Origin: Rhizophagus irregularis
Lineage: Eukaryota; Glomeromycota; Glomeromycetes; Glomerales; Glomeraceae
Assembly: GCF_026210795.1 (NCBI RefSeq)
Contig: NC_089447.1
Span: forward strand, 1,366,501-1,430,500
Direction: 5' to 3'
Length of the DNA: 64,000 bases
This document shows positions 20,087 to 31,863 of this stretch, piece after piece (the stretch's first letter is position 1; every line of letters starts with the position of its first letter). The translations under genes were made by a program, and so were the position numbers. Under the pieces are notes generated by a model. It did not search any database. It was not told the DNA's origin and was given only the letters and a program-made list of their open reading frames with translations.

Positions 20087-21870
20087 TGATTATTTCTTTG
20101 ATGACAGTTTTTCGCGATATGTATAGCATCCTGAATTATTCCTGTTTTGATTATTATTGTTGTTATTATTTGGAATAGGGTTGGTTGGTTTAGTTTCTGT
20201 GCGCATTTGGCTTAATGCTGCAGTAATTCCTTTGCTAATTTTTTATTCAACCAACTTTTCTACACTTTCTGGTTGGGAATAACTCATTGAATAGGCAGGT
20301 TGGTACATTGCTAGGTTAGTTCGAGCAGGAATCATTCCTCCATTCATATTTTGTAAATATCCTGGCAACATTCCCATTGAAAAAGCAGTTTCTAATGCCT
20401 GTGCTTTTTCCATTGCTTCTTCTACTGTTTGAGGCATAGCGGATTGTACAGGTACAACAAATTCAGGTTTTAAACCATTGATAAATTCATGAATTTTATC
20501 CAATTCCATTTGTCTATCAGTGGGATCTACTCTTTTCCATAATTCTGTAATTGCTGCGATATATTCTTCAATTGTTTCACCTTGCTTTTATTTCCTATTT
20601 CACAGTTGATGTTTCCACTGACTAATCCTAAAAGGATTACAGAAATGATCCTTAAATAAATGTGTAAATGATTGTTGAGGGTTATTATCATTCTCCCAAA
20701 AAGTAATATTTTGATGATTGTACCAAGTTAATGCTGTCCCTTTTAGATATGATGCTACTAAAATAATTGCTCATTCTTCGCTGACTCTATTAGCCACACA
20801 GGCTCAACTGAAGGCCTTGATCCATTCAACAGGGTCCTGATTTCCTCCTTTGAAAACTGGAAAATCAACCAGTCTGGATTCTCTAGGTTCAACTCCTTTT
20901 GCATAAAATTTTTGGGCTTGTTGAAAAAACTGTAACATGATCTTATTTTGCTTAGCTTCATTAATAGGAGTTTGTTCTTCTGGTTCTTCATCATCTTGTA
21001 AATTATTACTAAACAAGGTTGATGTTCTAATACTAGGAGAACCAAATGAGTCCTGGAATGGCTTTGTAGTTACAAATGACTTAGAGTTTGATGATAATCC
21101 TGTACCAGAATAAGGCTTATAAGTTGAAAATGGTTTTGTACTCCATTTATTTGAACTACCACTAGTTTTAGCCTTTTGCTTATCTTTCTCATCCTTTCTA
21201 GAATCATAAATGTGATCATTTGTCGTATCAACTATACCTAATTGACTAAAACTACTATCCCCATCATTTTTGAGTACTGTATCATGTGATGTTACACTTC
21301 CTGCTTCTTTTTCTTCTTCATTTCGTTGGTCTTGCCATGCTTTGTCTTGTATACTTGTTGTAGGTTCAGTTCCTCCAAATTGTTGATTATTATCTGAACT
21401 TTTGTCATTGTTATCTATCTTCTTTCAGTTTTCTTTCCTGACATTTTGCTTGTATTACTAGTTGTATCTGATGATTGTTCTGAATAATATGCTTCCCAAT
21501 TATTGAAATGGTCTGTGACCTCCCAATAGAATTGTATCATTTCAACTAATGTATCAAATGCCGGTATTACTATATACCTAATAGTTTGAACTAACTCCTG
21601 AATTAATCTGTAAACTTCTTGGCTTTCTTGTTGTCGCTGTAATTTCCTAAAGATTCGTATAGTATTTTGTGTAAAAACACTATCTGGATACCTGGATGAA
21701 ATAACGAATTGCCAAAATTCTCTAAATCTGGGATTCTCTAATAATCCTAAATTCTGATCTTCTGGATAGCAATCTGCACACGATAAATCTTCAATCAAAT
21801 CCTGTTTTCCTTGATTATGATCTTCTATATGCTGAAAAATCTGTTGTAAATACTGAAATTCCTTATTCAT
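20087..21870 (-). pseudogene. Ty3 copy B: gag region
   Basis: From an ATG at 21870, minus-strand frames encode a Gag-like protein in pieces: an N-terminal acidic/aromatic part (21415-21870, starting MNKEFQYLQQIFQHIEDHNQ), a middle part with FQQAQKFYAKGVEP, then PVFKGGNQDPVEWIKAF ... LKGTALTWYN, which match the retrotransposon gag (PF03732-type) core, then EFINGLKPEFVVPVQSAMPQ (20243-20509), and an Asn-rich tail with a degraded zinc knuckle (CYTYREK). Several stops and frameshifts break it. It lies immediately inside the 5' LTR, as expected for gag. Confidence 0.75.
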
Positions 21871-21916
21871 TCACAATTACTATTTTTCTTTAGTTTCCAC
21901 CCAACTCGCATCAAAT

Positions 21917-22518
21917 TGTTATCCTGTCAACGATTAAAGCTGACTGAAAAACTTTAACGCTTTAACAGGTTAACTGGAGTTTAACTTAATAGGAGAGTCT
22001 TAAGTTGATCACAAATAATCACATGAAATAACGTTGGATCAGTTAAAGAAAATAGGTTTTTATTAAAATAATGTTAGATTTTAAATATGATGAAAAATAT
22101 AGATAATCTCTTGGTTGCAAAATTAACTATCTTGAATTATACTACTGGGAATAATACTCTTTTTGTATAACTTGAATACTACAATACAATTCTTAACTAA
22201 CTGACTGACCTCCTCCTACTTGGTAAAATCCTATCACTATTTATAATAAAATAAAAATCAAAAATATTTGATAAAATAAATAAAACAAATATAATAAATA
22301 AATAAAATAAATAAAACAAAATAAATAAATAAAATAAAATAAATATATCAAATAAATAAAATATAGCAAATAAAATAAATAAAATTAATAAAATAAATAA
22401 ATCAAATATATCAAATTTATCAGATTTATCAGATTTATCAAAAAGGGATCTACAAAATGATCTACAAAATTCAAAATTGATCTACATAAAATTACTGCGC
22501 CACATTTCTATTTTAACA
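21917..22518 (-). repeat. Ty3 copy B 5' LTR, 602 bp
   Basis: Read on the minus strand it starts TGTTAAAATAGAAATG and ends AACAGGATAACA, matching the plus-strand LTR at 32216-32854 along its length. It has a long AT-rich (AAATAAATAA-type) stretch in the U3 part. ATAT flanks its outer end (22519-22522) and also the outer end of the other LTR. The first bases inside it (ATTTGATGCGAG on the minus strand) would be the primer-binding site, but no tRNA match was identified. Confidence 0.9.
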
Positions 22519-22726
22519 ATATGTTAATATTAAATAATTGCACATAATTATTATGTTATATATTTATTATATATTGATAATAAAGATATAAAATTACTGT
22601 GAAACATAATTTCCTTTTTAGGGGTTGTTAAAGTGAGGTAGAGTCACATGATCGCTGCGATCACGTAATGATCAAGGTTAGTTTGGAAGATAAACAATTA
22701 CGCATTATTTATGATAAACATATGAT

Positions 22727-22970
22727 TAAGGTTGCTTGTCTAAACTTCTTCAAAATCCTACGATTAGTTTCGTCAAAATTTTACTATAGATTTATTATAG
22801 TTTCGGCAGAATTTCGGCAGTTTTGGCATTTATAATAAGTTTTGGCAGTTTCGCCATTCTCCAAAGTTTCACCAGTTTTTTAATATAACTTTAATATAGT
22901 TTCGGCAGAATTTCACCTTTCGGCGAAACGCCATCTTGCCTAAACCCCTAGGTTTCGGCAAGCAACCTTA
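22727..22970. mobile_element. hAT-type MITE, 244 bp, TAAGGTTGCTTG family copy 1
   Basis: Ends TAAGGTTGCTTG and CAAGCAACCTTA with an exact 8-bp duplication CATATGAT (22719-22726 and 22971-22978). The interior has GTTTCGGCAGTTT-type phrases. It has the same length as copies at 39588 and 40959. The surroundings, 22,523-22,718 and 22,979-23,164, contain nothing recognisable. Confidence 0.9.
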
Positions 22971-23164
22971 CATATGATAATGTATTTTTTTTTTTTACTG
23001 AAATTCTTTCCCGATTTTTAAAGTCAAATGATAAAAATAACATAATACCTTTATGCGACTTTATAATTAGTAAAATATTTAAATATGAAAATGGTTTTTT
23101 CAGCTTATTTCAGAAAAATAATAACATTTTTTTCTGTTTTCTAAGCAAATTTATTATCTTTAAT

Positions 23165-23458
23165 ATGACTACATCTCCTGCTACTATTTTGAATATGTCC
23201 CCTTTTGTTGTTGCGTCATCAGAAAACCTCATACCAGATAAAATACAAAATCTCCTTTTTAATGTAGATTGTTCTTTAGAAATTCTAATAGATGATTTCA
23301 ATGAAAATTGGTGGCCATTAATTACAAATATTTAAACAAAATGGACTTCATATAAACATGTAAATGGTGATGTCTGGAAAGTTTTTATGTGCCATCTTAT
23401 AAAGTTCTGGGAATCAAGTACACGACAAAAGGAAAATGTTGCAAGTGATAAATGCTGA
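23165..23458 (+). pseudogene. Small unrecognised reading frame with one stop
   Basis: From ATG 23165 to TGA 23458 there are 97 codons with a single internal TAA. The composition is protein-like and Trp-rich (FNENWWPLITNI, stop, TKWTSYKHVNGDVWKVFMC). I do not recognise it. It could be a fragment of a transposon gene or of a lineage-specific family. Confidence 0.3.
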
Positions 23459-23563
23459 ATAACAAAAAAATGATCATTTGATTTATATTATACTAAAATC
23501 AAAGTTTCGTGATTAGTTTCATTGAAAATAGTCCAAATTGACTGTTACAAAAATTCTTCAAAC

Positions 23564-25493
23564 TATTTATTTATTTATTTATTTTATGTGAAGCCGGCAG
23601 AGAAATATACAAAGGCATGACTATATAGTACAACCTAAATGAAATCTTACCATCAACAACCAGAGAAGCTGGAAGCCAACCCGAACTTCTTGAAAAAAAA
23701 AAGGACCTGCACTACTACCACGTCCAATAACAGTCCAGGCGAACACACTGGATAAAAAAAAAGGAGGGGGAAAAAAGTGGAAAGGATAAGTCCTCTTTCC
23801 AAGAAATTGTGGTGCGACACATAAACAAATTCTATCCTAAAAATAATACAATTCTGAAATTCGTAAAACTGCTAATTAAAGCAAAGGCTATACTAGTTTC
23901 TGTAATAAAGTCAAAATTTCTGCTAAAACCACCTTGTTGTCTTTATTATTACCTTATTCTTCGAGGAATTCTTTGCCTTCTTCTGACTATTCGGGTGTTT
24001 CTTCTCCTGGTTATTATTTTTAGAGACTTCTTTCGAGGATGAAGGTTTATCCTTCTTCTTAGGCTGATTACTTTCCAAAATCTTGTCAGACTTACCTGAC
24101 TTATTCGTATTCAGTGTATTTTTAGCCTTCGGTTTACTTTGTGTTTTCTTCAAGGTAGGAACGGAGTGTCAACACCATTTCAACTCCTTACCATCAGGTA
24201 CGAAAAACTGTGCGTATTTAAGGCCCTTAATGTGGTCTCCCAATTCTCGAAATAGGCCACAAGTTTCCTTCTTCCTTTACTTGTTTGAATAATTTTAAAT
24301 GAGCTAGCACCGCACTTCATTAAAAATTCACATGGTTTACGGTCTAACTACAAGGTAGCTATCGTCATATCCTCCGGAATGTCATGAATGATGGCTTGGA
24401 ACTTTTCACGTTGTTTTCTTTCTCATAAAGTCCAACTTGCAGAGAACCATCTAACGGGTATACCTCCTAGGTCTGTCGTCCAATATTTATTAAACTGGGA
24501 AAGGGCTAATGAGAATAGTGCTATCTTGACTCTAAGAGTCTGATACTTGTGCTGTCGCTTGACAGAACACTTGATAGTATTACCCAAAGTTTTAACTCTG
24601 CTATTATCTTCGGCAGGTCCCAGGTATACGGGATATCATAAACTATTATGTCTCGGATTCGCTCTAGCTCCTCTCCAACAGTTTCGTATCCTGTCAGTAT
24701 CTGTGTAGCTTTCAGTTTGGATGATTTCTTTCCCTTATGGGAATTTTGGGCTGATGTTTTCACATCAGGTTTTGCCTTCGTTGATTGGTTCTTGATTTGT
24801 TTATCATCTGTAACACACGCCTTTTGTTTATCTTTCTTCCGGGAGTTTTCGGGTATTACAGTTTGATCAACAGGGGTCAATACTATATCAGGCATTGATG
24901 GAAGCTTGATAGGTACTGGATTTGGTGGTATTTGGAATCCTTGGCGTATAAGATCATCTACATCAGGCTCAAGCAAAGGTGACTCATCCATCAGATAATC
25001 ATCAGTATCCTGAGATTCTGCATCGTCGTCATCATCATCATTACCCATATCGCTAAATTCACAAAAGAATTGGGATGAAAAATTATCCCAAGTCCTGGAC
25101 GCAGCATATAGCGCTATAGAAAATATTAGCAAAAGGGTGGTGGGTTGTATATTCGTAGCTTGGGTTTGTGAAGTGAAGTTCGCAGGGTTGGCAGACTCGC
25201 CAAACCTCTCTATCAGTATCTTGGCTTTATCCTTAGGTACCGAAGGGTTTTTTTCAAATAAGTCCTTGAGGAAACTGTCCTGTACAAAAGAACTTAAGTG
25301 GTATGTAATAAAATGAAAATAAGTTTCGTTAAACTTGGAAATGAAGTCTAAAGCTGCTTCGTTTGGTGTTCGGCTCTTATCCATAAACATTTTTATATTT
25401 ATGTAATAAAATTTAATAAAGGGGATTATTTTTTAAAAAAAATTATTATGCAGAAATTTTCGTAAAAAATGTATTCAGGAAAGAGTTTTTTTT
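23564..25493 (-). mobile_element. LINE copy 2: both ends and target duplication present, ORF2 missing
   Basis: The 5' end (AAAAACTCTTTCCTGAATAC, minus strand, near 25,490) is followed by ORF1 (ATG 25390), its basic C-terminal tail (to about 23,925), and directly by the LINE 3' UTR ending CCGGCTTCACATAAAATAAA with a TAAA-type tail. There is no reverse transcriptase. A 16-bp duplication, 14 of 16 identical, brackets the whole (23548-23563 and 25494-25509). The unit of about 1.9 kb is therefore complete at its ends but internally deleted. Confidence 0.8.
24521..25390 (-). pseudogene. LINE ORF1 protein, copy 2
   Basis: The open frame gives 289 residues, collinear with copy 1: MFMDKSRTPNEAALDFISKF, the Asp-rich run, Lys-rich linker and the RRM-like start (RDIIVYDIPYTWDLPKIIAE). 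A frameshift near 24,580 displaces the next part (SVKRQHKYQ-type residues in another frame), and a TGA replaces an Arg codon soon after, at a different place from the stop in copy 1. The remaining tail (KPCEFLMKCGASSFKIIQTS, then a Lys/Ser-rich stretch SSSKEVSKNNNQEKK) runs to about 23,925. Confidence 0.7.
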
Positions 25494-25518
25494 CCAAAAT
25501 TCTCCAAACCATACACAT

Positions 25519-25722
25519 TTGTTGTTGGAATGTAATAGGATTAAACGCCCTCAAGTGATTCAGACCTTAGTGGATACATCACTGGCAATTACTTCAGCTG
25601 TCAGAGAATATGCAACAAAGGAGTTAGACCTTGGTACAAGTATTAGTGAGTTAAAACACCAAATATTAAATATAAAATTCACAGACCTATGGAAAAAATT
25701 TTTATTGGTGATTCTAATTTAA
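25519..25722 (+). pseudogene. Unrecognised fragment split by LINE copy 2
   Basis: The frame (MLLECNRIKRPQVIQTLVDT ... ELKHQILNIKFTDLWKKF) can be extended upstream across the LINE insertion site, because SPNHTH precedes it and the sequence before 23548 reads KIVQIDCYKN in the same frame. It therefore looks like the target gene of that LINE. I do not recognise the family. Confidence 0.35.
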
Positions 25723-25784
25723 TGTTGGATATTTCATAATGTATTTAATAGAAAGGAATATAAGGTTGAAAGATACAGCAGGAC

Positions 25785-26406
25785 AGCATAGCGGACATGC
25801 TCATATCACTTTGCTGATCATTTGCTGATCACTAATTCCGGATTTTAAAAACTTATTGCAAAATCACAAATATTTTTCAAATAATGTGGCAAAAAAATAA
25901 TGGAATCTAAGTAAAAACACTAAATTATTATATGATTTTAATTATATAATTATTAGCACAATTTTTAATAATATTATAAATATATTATTTGTTTATGATA
26001 ATTCACTAATTATTGCTGATCATCAGACAAAAATTAAAGTGCGAAGATGAATATGCGAGTGCGAAACTTAAGAATTTGCACAAATATTCTTTATATTATG
26101 TAGAATCTATAAAAAAAATAATGCAGTGATCTGATTCATAATGCAGGTTTTTTATTAGTAACATAATTAGTGAATAATTTCGTAAAATGAATAAATATAT
26201 GCCAAATAATAATAAAAGCTAAAAAGTTTCTAATGAAATTTAATACACAATAAATTAAAACTAAATTTAAGTTATTTGTGAAATTTAAGCATATATTATT
26301 ATGTAAATTTTTTTAGCAACGGTATTTATATTATGTGATAATTGAATAAATGATCGGCAAATGATCGACAACAGTATTGTGATAAAATAGGGATGTCCGC
26401 TATGCT
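25785..26406. mobile_element. Mutator-like MITE, 622 bp, AGCATAGCGGACAT ends
   Basis: Ends AGCATAGCGGACATG and GATGTCCGCTATGCT form inverted repeats and are flanked by an exact 9-bp duplication CAGCAGGAC (25776-25784 and 26407-26415). A 9-bp duplication suits Mutator-like elements. The arms also share TGATCATTTGC-type phrases. No gene inside. The stretch 26,416-26,797 that follows is AT-rich and without a recognisable feature. Confidence 0.8.
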
Positions 26407-26797
26407 CAGCAGGACCCAGAAATATATATATAGGGATAGGGTTTACTGACGCGTCGCCATATAGTAAAATTGGGCAGAGTAAGATTTTGATTTGCGTAAA
26501 ATTTAAGAATTTTTGTTTATAGTCTGATCATTAGTTTGCATATTTTAATCAATATTTTTAATATGTAAGAAATTAGTTTGCGTATTTTTGGCCCAAATTT
26601 GGCAGATCATATATTTATATATATAATTTATTATATGATATATTTAGTTAGTTATGTTACAATCGTTACATTAACTATTAAATATTTGTAAATCAATCAT
26701 CAATTTGTTCTTTCGAAAAAAATTTCCAAAAATAAAAATTTTCTTTGTCTTGATTTTACTTTTTTGTTTTACTTTAATACTATATATAGTTTAAAAT

Positions 26798-28179
26798 ATG
26801 CTAAATTGGAAATATAGTTTTGAAAGACTTTCTAAACATAAATACGTTGCTCATATTATACATCCTAAGAAAGTAATATGTATTTGTGGCAAAATAATAA
26901 AACTCAACTGGAAATTAGAAGAAGATTACCTTAACGATCATATTCAGCGTTCTGGATGTAAAGCAGATGAAGGACAAAGGACACTTTATAATTGGTTTAA
27001 ACCAACAGAAGTAGTAGTTGAAGAAAAAGAGAAATATGATTCTGATGTATATGATAATATGGATGAAGATGATCTAATCCAAATTGATGAAAGAAATGAA
27101 GATCAAAATCAAGAATTTTCTTCTATAGAAATTTTAAATGTAAATGCAAAAAATCCTCCAAAAAAATATTATTGTATTGGTCTTCGATCTGCAGAAATAT
27201 CAAAATATATTCAGCGAACTCTTGCATGAATTTTAGTAGAAGAAAGTTGGACTTCAAACAAAAAAGGCAATTGAACCACTCATTATTTACAGAATCTGTA
27301 TGGAAAATTAATCGAACAAGTATGTAATTAAATTGATTAACATTCTGATTTAATAGTATTTACTGACAATCTGAAATTAATAAAATACTATTTATATTTT
27401 TAAATAAGGCAATGCTGTTCATGCAAAAAGTTGCACAGGAATCTCTGGAAATGGAAATGTGTATTTTGAATATTCTAGTATTCGACATAACCAAATTTTA
27501 TGTAATAAAATTTCTCGTCCTGCTACTAATGTCAAATTTACCCCAAAGCATTATTGGGAGGATAATCCTTTAAAATGTTATCTTCAAAATCTTGATCTTT
27601 ATGATATGTGGAATATATTTAATAATGTCAATCAGAAAACCCATGGGTTGCTTTTGCTGATAAGGCATTAAAAGGTGCTTTTAAGAATACACCAGTATTT
27701 ACTGGACTTTGCTAATGCTATTGAAAGAAAATTAAAAAATAAATCTAAAAGAAACTTGAAATACAGTGATAAATTTACAAGTTTTTTAGTTATATTGGGA
27801 GGGTTTAGTTCAATAGCTTTGGACTTGTTCTGACAAAATTTAGAAGGCAGAACAATCCAATCAATTTGGTAAGTATTTAAAAATTTTTTTATGACTAATT
27901 AACTATGCATATTGCCGATCTGCTATAAACAATAAAAATTAAAAATTTTTTTTTTTAGACAATTGAGAAGAAATAGCGAAGATTGTTTAACCAATCCAGA
28001 TTTATGTTATGAAAATGTTGCTAGATTCAAGCGATTAGTTGATTCAATTTAATATAATGGTTCAATAGTGGCTATGACTGATAATACAAAGCTGAAATCA
28101 CGTCTTCGATATTCATCTACACTTGGATGTATTGTTGGATCAATATTTTCTATAAAAGAAACAAAAATTAATGTATATG
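26798..28179 (+). pseudogene. P-element-like transposase homologue, N-terminal part
   Basis: It begins MLNWKYSFERLSKHKYVAHI with a C-x-C ... H ... C zinc-finger-like segment (CICGK ... LNDHIQRSGC), an acidic linker, then, across stops and apparent introns, RRNSEDCLTNPDLCYENVAR and VAMTDNTKLKSRLRYSSTLG, where the Asp may be the first catalytic residue of a P-element-type nuclease (inference). It ends at KETKINVYG, exactly where Ty3 RT begins (28,181). The next residues of the family, DISNIISKIKNEKAIAKDV, are found at the broken start of the minus-strand remnant ending at 16836. Confidence 0.6.
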
Positions 28180-28180
28180 G

Positions 28181-30590
28181 AACTTTCAAAACTAGTCCCT
28201 GGTCATTTCCAGTAGTAGTAGTGAAAAAGAAGAATGGTAAACTTAAGTTTTGCATTAATTATAAACCTCTTAACGATATTACGAAAAAAGATAATTACCC
28301 ACTCCCAAGGATTGATGAATTATTAGATTCTCTACAAGATGCACAATGGTTCACCACTTTAGATTTAGCATCAGGGTATTGGCAAATAAAAGTAAGGGCA
28401 GAAGACCAGGAAAAAACAGCCTTTATCACAAAATTTGGAATATACGAATTCAAGGTTATGCCTTTTGGACTTTGCAACACACCTGCGACATTTCAGCGAA
28501 TAATGGACAAAGTTTTACATGGGATAAAGGAAAAGTTTGTTTTAGTTTATCTTGATGATGTCATTATATATTCAAAAACTTTTAAAGATCATATTCAACA
28601 TTTGGAAGAAGTCCTAAATAGAATTCGTAAGGCGAATCTAAGATTAAAAGCAGAAAAATGTCATTTTGCAGCAGTGGAACTTCAATTTTTAGGACATGTT
28701 GTGGGAAAAAAGGTGTTAAACCTGATCCAGAAAAAGTCAATAAAATGGTTAATTACCTGGAACTTCAAAATATTAGAGAATTACGTGGAGTTCTAGGATT
28801 ATTCTCTTATCATTAATGCTTTATCAAAGATTTTGCTAAAGTTGCTGATCCAATATACAAGTTATTAAAAAAGGATGCACCTTACAAATGGACGAATTTA
28901 CAACAGAAAGCATTTGAAAATTTGAGAGATAAATTAACAACAGCACCGATCGTACAATACCCAGATTTTTCAAATCCTTTCTTTTTATATACTGATGCTT
29001 CAACTATAGGATTAGACGCAGTACTTGCACAGAAAAATAATGATCAAAAGCATGTGATTACTTATGCTAGTCGACTTTAATACCAGCAGAAAAGAATTAT
29101 GCCATCACAGAATTGGAATGCCTTGCGATTGTATGGCCAGTTAAATATTTTCGACATTATTTTTATGGAAGTAAATTTACCATCATCACCGACCATGCAG
29201 CACTCAAGTGGTTACTAAATTCAACAACAGAAAATAATAATAAAATATTAAAAAGATAGAAAATTGCTTTATCAGAATATAAATATGACATTATATATCG
29301 GAAAGGAACTAGACATGCGAATGCTGATGCATTCTCTCGTTTTGACTCAACTTCAACTAATAATTACACCAATCCTTCAACCTCACATAACGATTATGGA
29401 TGAACAACTATATAACAAATTAATCTTATTTTTAACAATTCTCACTTTTATGGATGATATAACGGATAAACGGAAAACCCAAATTTGGAAAAACTCAACC
29501 CAATATATTTATCAAAACAATATTTTATTTAGGAAAACAAAGGATGGTATAAGAAAAGTAATTCTACGTGAACAAGTAGAATCCATTTCATATCATTTTC
29601 ATAAGATATGAGCGGGAATAGACGCTATAATTGGAAAAATTAAAGATCGATATTATTGGCCACAATTAGAGAAGAGGACCTACCAATCGGCAAGAAGAAC
29701 TGATACCAATACCAGTTAAGGGACTATTTCATAGAATAGGAATTGACATTAAAGGACCATTACCAATCACCAGTAGTGGAAATAGATATATTATTGTCAC
29801 CATGAATTATTTTACAAAATGGCCAGAAGCAAGAGCGATATCCAATATTAAAGCAGAAACAGTAGCTAAATTTATTTATGAAAAAATTATTTGTAGACAT
29901 GGAGTTCCACAAGAAATACTATCGGATAGAGGAACATCATTTATGAATAAACTAATTGATGAATTATGCGAAAATTATCAAATTAAACATCGTCTTACCT
30001 CAGCTTATAGACTTCAAACGAATGGAATGGTTGAAAGATTTAATCAAACAATTGGTGAATGTATAGCAAAATTAGTTCAAGATAATAATAAGGAATGGGA
30101 TTAATTAATCAATGCAGTACTTTTAGTGTATTGAACGAAGAAACATAATACTACAGGAAAGACACCATTCTATTTAACTTATGGACGAGAAGCAACTTTA
30201 CCAATCGATTTAAAAATTCCATCACAAATACCTCAAAATGAAAAAGACCCAATGCAAAAATGAATTTATCAATTGATAGTTGAATTAGAGGAAGAACGAA
30301 ATGATATTTCATTAAGAATTGAAAAAGAACAAACGAAGCAAAAACAAGTATATGATCAATAAGGAATCTCAGAAAAATTAAAAATAGGAGATCAAGTCTT
30401 CGTAGAACGAACATGACTTAAAAATAATTTCACCTTATTTTATTCATGAAGTACTTAACGATAATGTTTATAAACTTAGAAATTTAGATGGAAAACTAGT
30501 TAAACATGTAATTCATGGGAATAGACTTAAAAAATATTATGAACGAAGGTTAGAACCAATAGTTATAATTTGAAAATAGTAAAAAGTTTT
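28181..30590 (+). pseudogene. Ty3 copy B: reverse transcriptase, RNase H, integrase
   Basis: RT starts abruptly at TSPWSFPVVVV and contains FTTLDLASGYWQI and the catalytic LVYLDDVIIYS (about 28,540-28,570). A frameshift near 28,715 and a stop near 28,815 follow. RNase H keeps FFLYTDASTIGLDAVLAQ and ITDHAALKWLL. The integrase zinc region is partly deleted. The core (29,730-30,104) shows RIGIDIKGPLP, ILSDRGTSF and NGMVERFNQ, so all three D-D-E residues remain. Further stops follow. All enzymes are recognisable but none can be made whole. Confidence 0.88.
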
Positions 30591-30609
30591 ATTAGAAAAA
30601 AGAAAATTA

Positions 30610-31077
30610 TTATTGTTTATTATTATTATTATCATTATTATTGTTAGTATTATCATTAATATAATCAGGACCATCAGCAACAAATATTTGATCGTAAGAA
30701 GAAGAGGAAAAAGATGAGGGAGACTCTGGTATATTATCGTTAATAATGATCATACCATATTTCTGTATAACGCTCATCGCATGATAATATTTAGTTTCAA
30801 AATATTTCGTACTATATGTAGTTCTTTTATTATCTTTCTTCAGTTATTTTACTTCATTTTTTAGTCTAATGATTTCTTCATTTTGTTGAATAACTTTCTT
30901 TTGGGCACTCCAGCACTCTTCTTGAGCGATGGCCCAAAGTTCATTATGGAATTGCACTTCTTCTTGTTGTTGATGAAGTTGCCCAGACTGCAAAATACCA
31001 AATTCCGTTAGAGTTATAACTTCTTCTTGTAAGGAATTATTTTCAGCTTGTAAGGAATCATTTTCAGATTGTAACAT
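30610..31077 (-). CDS. Antisense coiled-coil reading frame in the Ty3 3' region
   Basis: Opposite to pol, an ATG at 31077 opens a frame of 155 codons with one TAA (30844-30846). The first half is a clear coiled coil (MLQSENDSLQAENNSLQEEV, later QKKVIQQNEEIIRLKNEV). The second half (TYSTKYFETKYYHAMSVIQK, then SSFSSSSYDQIFVADGPDYI) ends in an Asn run and Lys-Gln-stop. The same end, in the same frame and with the same final residues, survives in the older copy A (11,234-11,310). I know of no function. It may be an accessory gene of this Ty3 family. Confidence 0.5.
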
Positions 31078-31863
31078 TTTGTGTTATTAAATGGAAAAGT
31101 AGAAACACCAAGTTAGTCAAAGACTACGTGAATAAATCGATAGTCCAAAAAAGTTCTACAGGGAGTCCATTCAAGACTAAATATCCTAGAGGTACAAGTA
31201 CCCTGTCTGCAAGCTGAAAAGAAAAATCAACTGTTCAAGAACTGGATATAAGATCGAAACTCCATCTGTAGGCTATCCCTATTTAAGAAATATTTTAAGA
31301 ACCTTGCGTGCAATATTCACCTTAAGTTGATGAACTTGTAATTTACAAGCAGCCTTTAGTGCCTTAAATCAAGCTTGTGATTTTTTGGAAGAAGTTTTTG
31401 AATGATGGCACAGCATTTTAATATAAGAAATTAAGAATGTTAAGGGAATTATATGAGTTTTAACAAAAGTAATATATGCAAAAGATTTTGCGGAGAAGTG
31501 AAGAAAAGGGGAAAGGAAAAATTAAGTTCTTAAATAAGAAAAAGACATGCCGTGAAAAAATACGTTCCAGTTAAAATAATAAAAATGACACGAAAAATTT
31601 AATAACAGCTGATAATTATTACACATGGAAATAATTAAAGAGAAGAAAAAGTTATTTTTAGAACAAGGAGAAATGTTTCAAAATAGTAATATGCGATTAA
31701 CTAATTTAAGGGTAAAATCAATCAAATTAAATTAGTGAAACAATAATATCGTGATCTACCGAAATTAGTAGTTGATCATTAATAATATTAATTAATTAAG
31801 TGCGACAATGAAATTCTTATTTAAAGACGCGTTCTATTTTGTTATGATTCACTTTTTCTTATC

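Noticed and set aside
17280-25493. The idea that the two LINE ORF1 copies are one segmental duplication
   Set aside because: Each copy has the same 5' terminus but different flanking DNA, and copy 2 has its own target duplication, so they are separate insertions.
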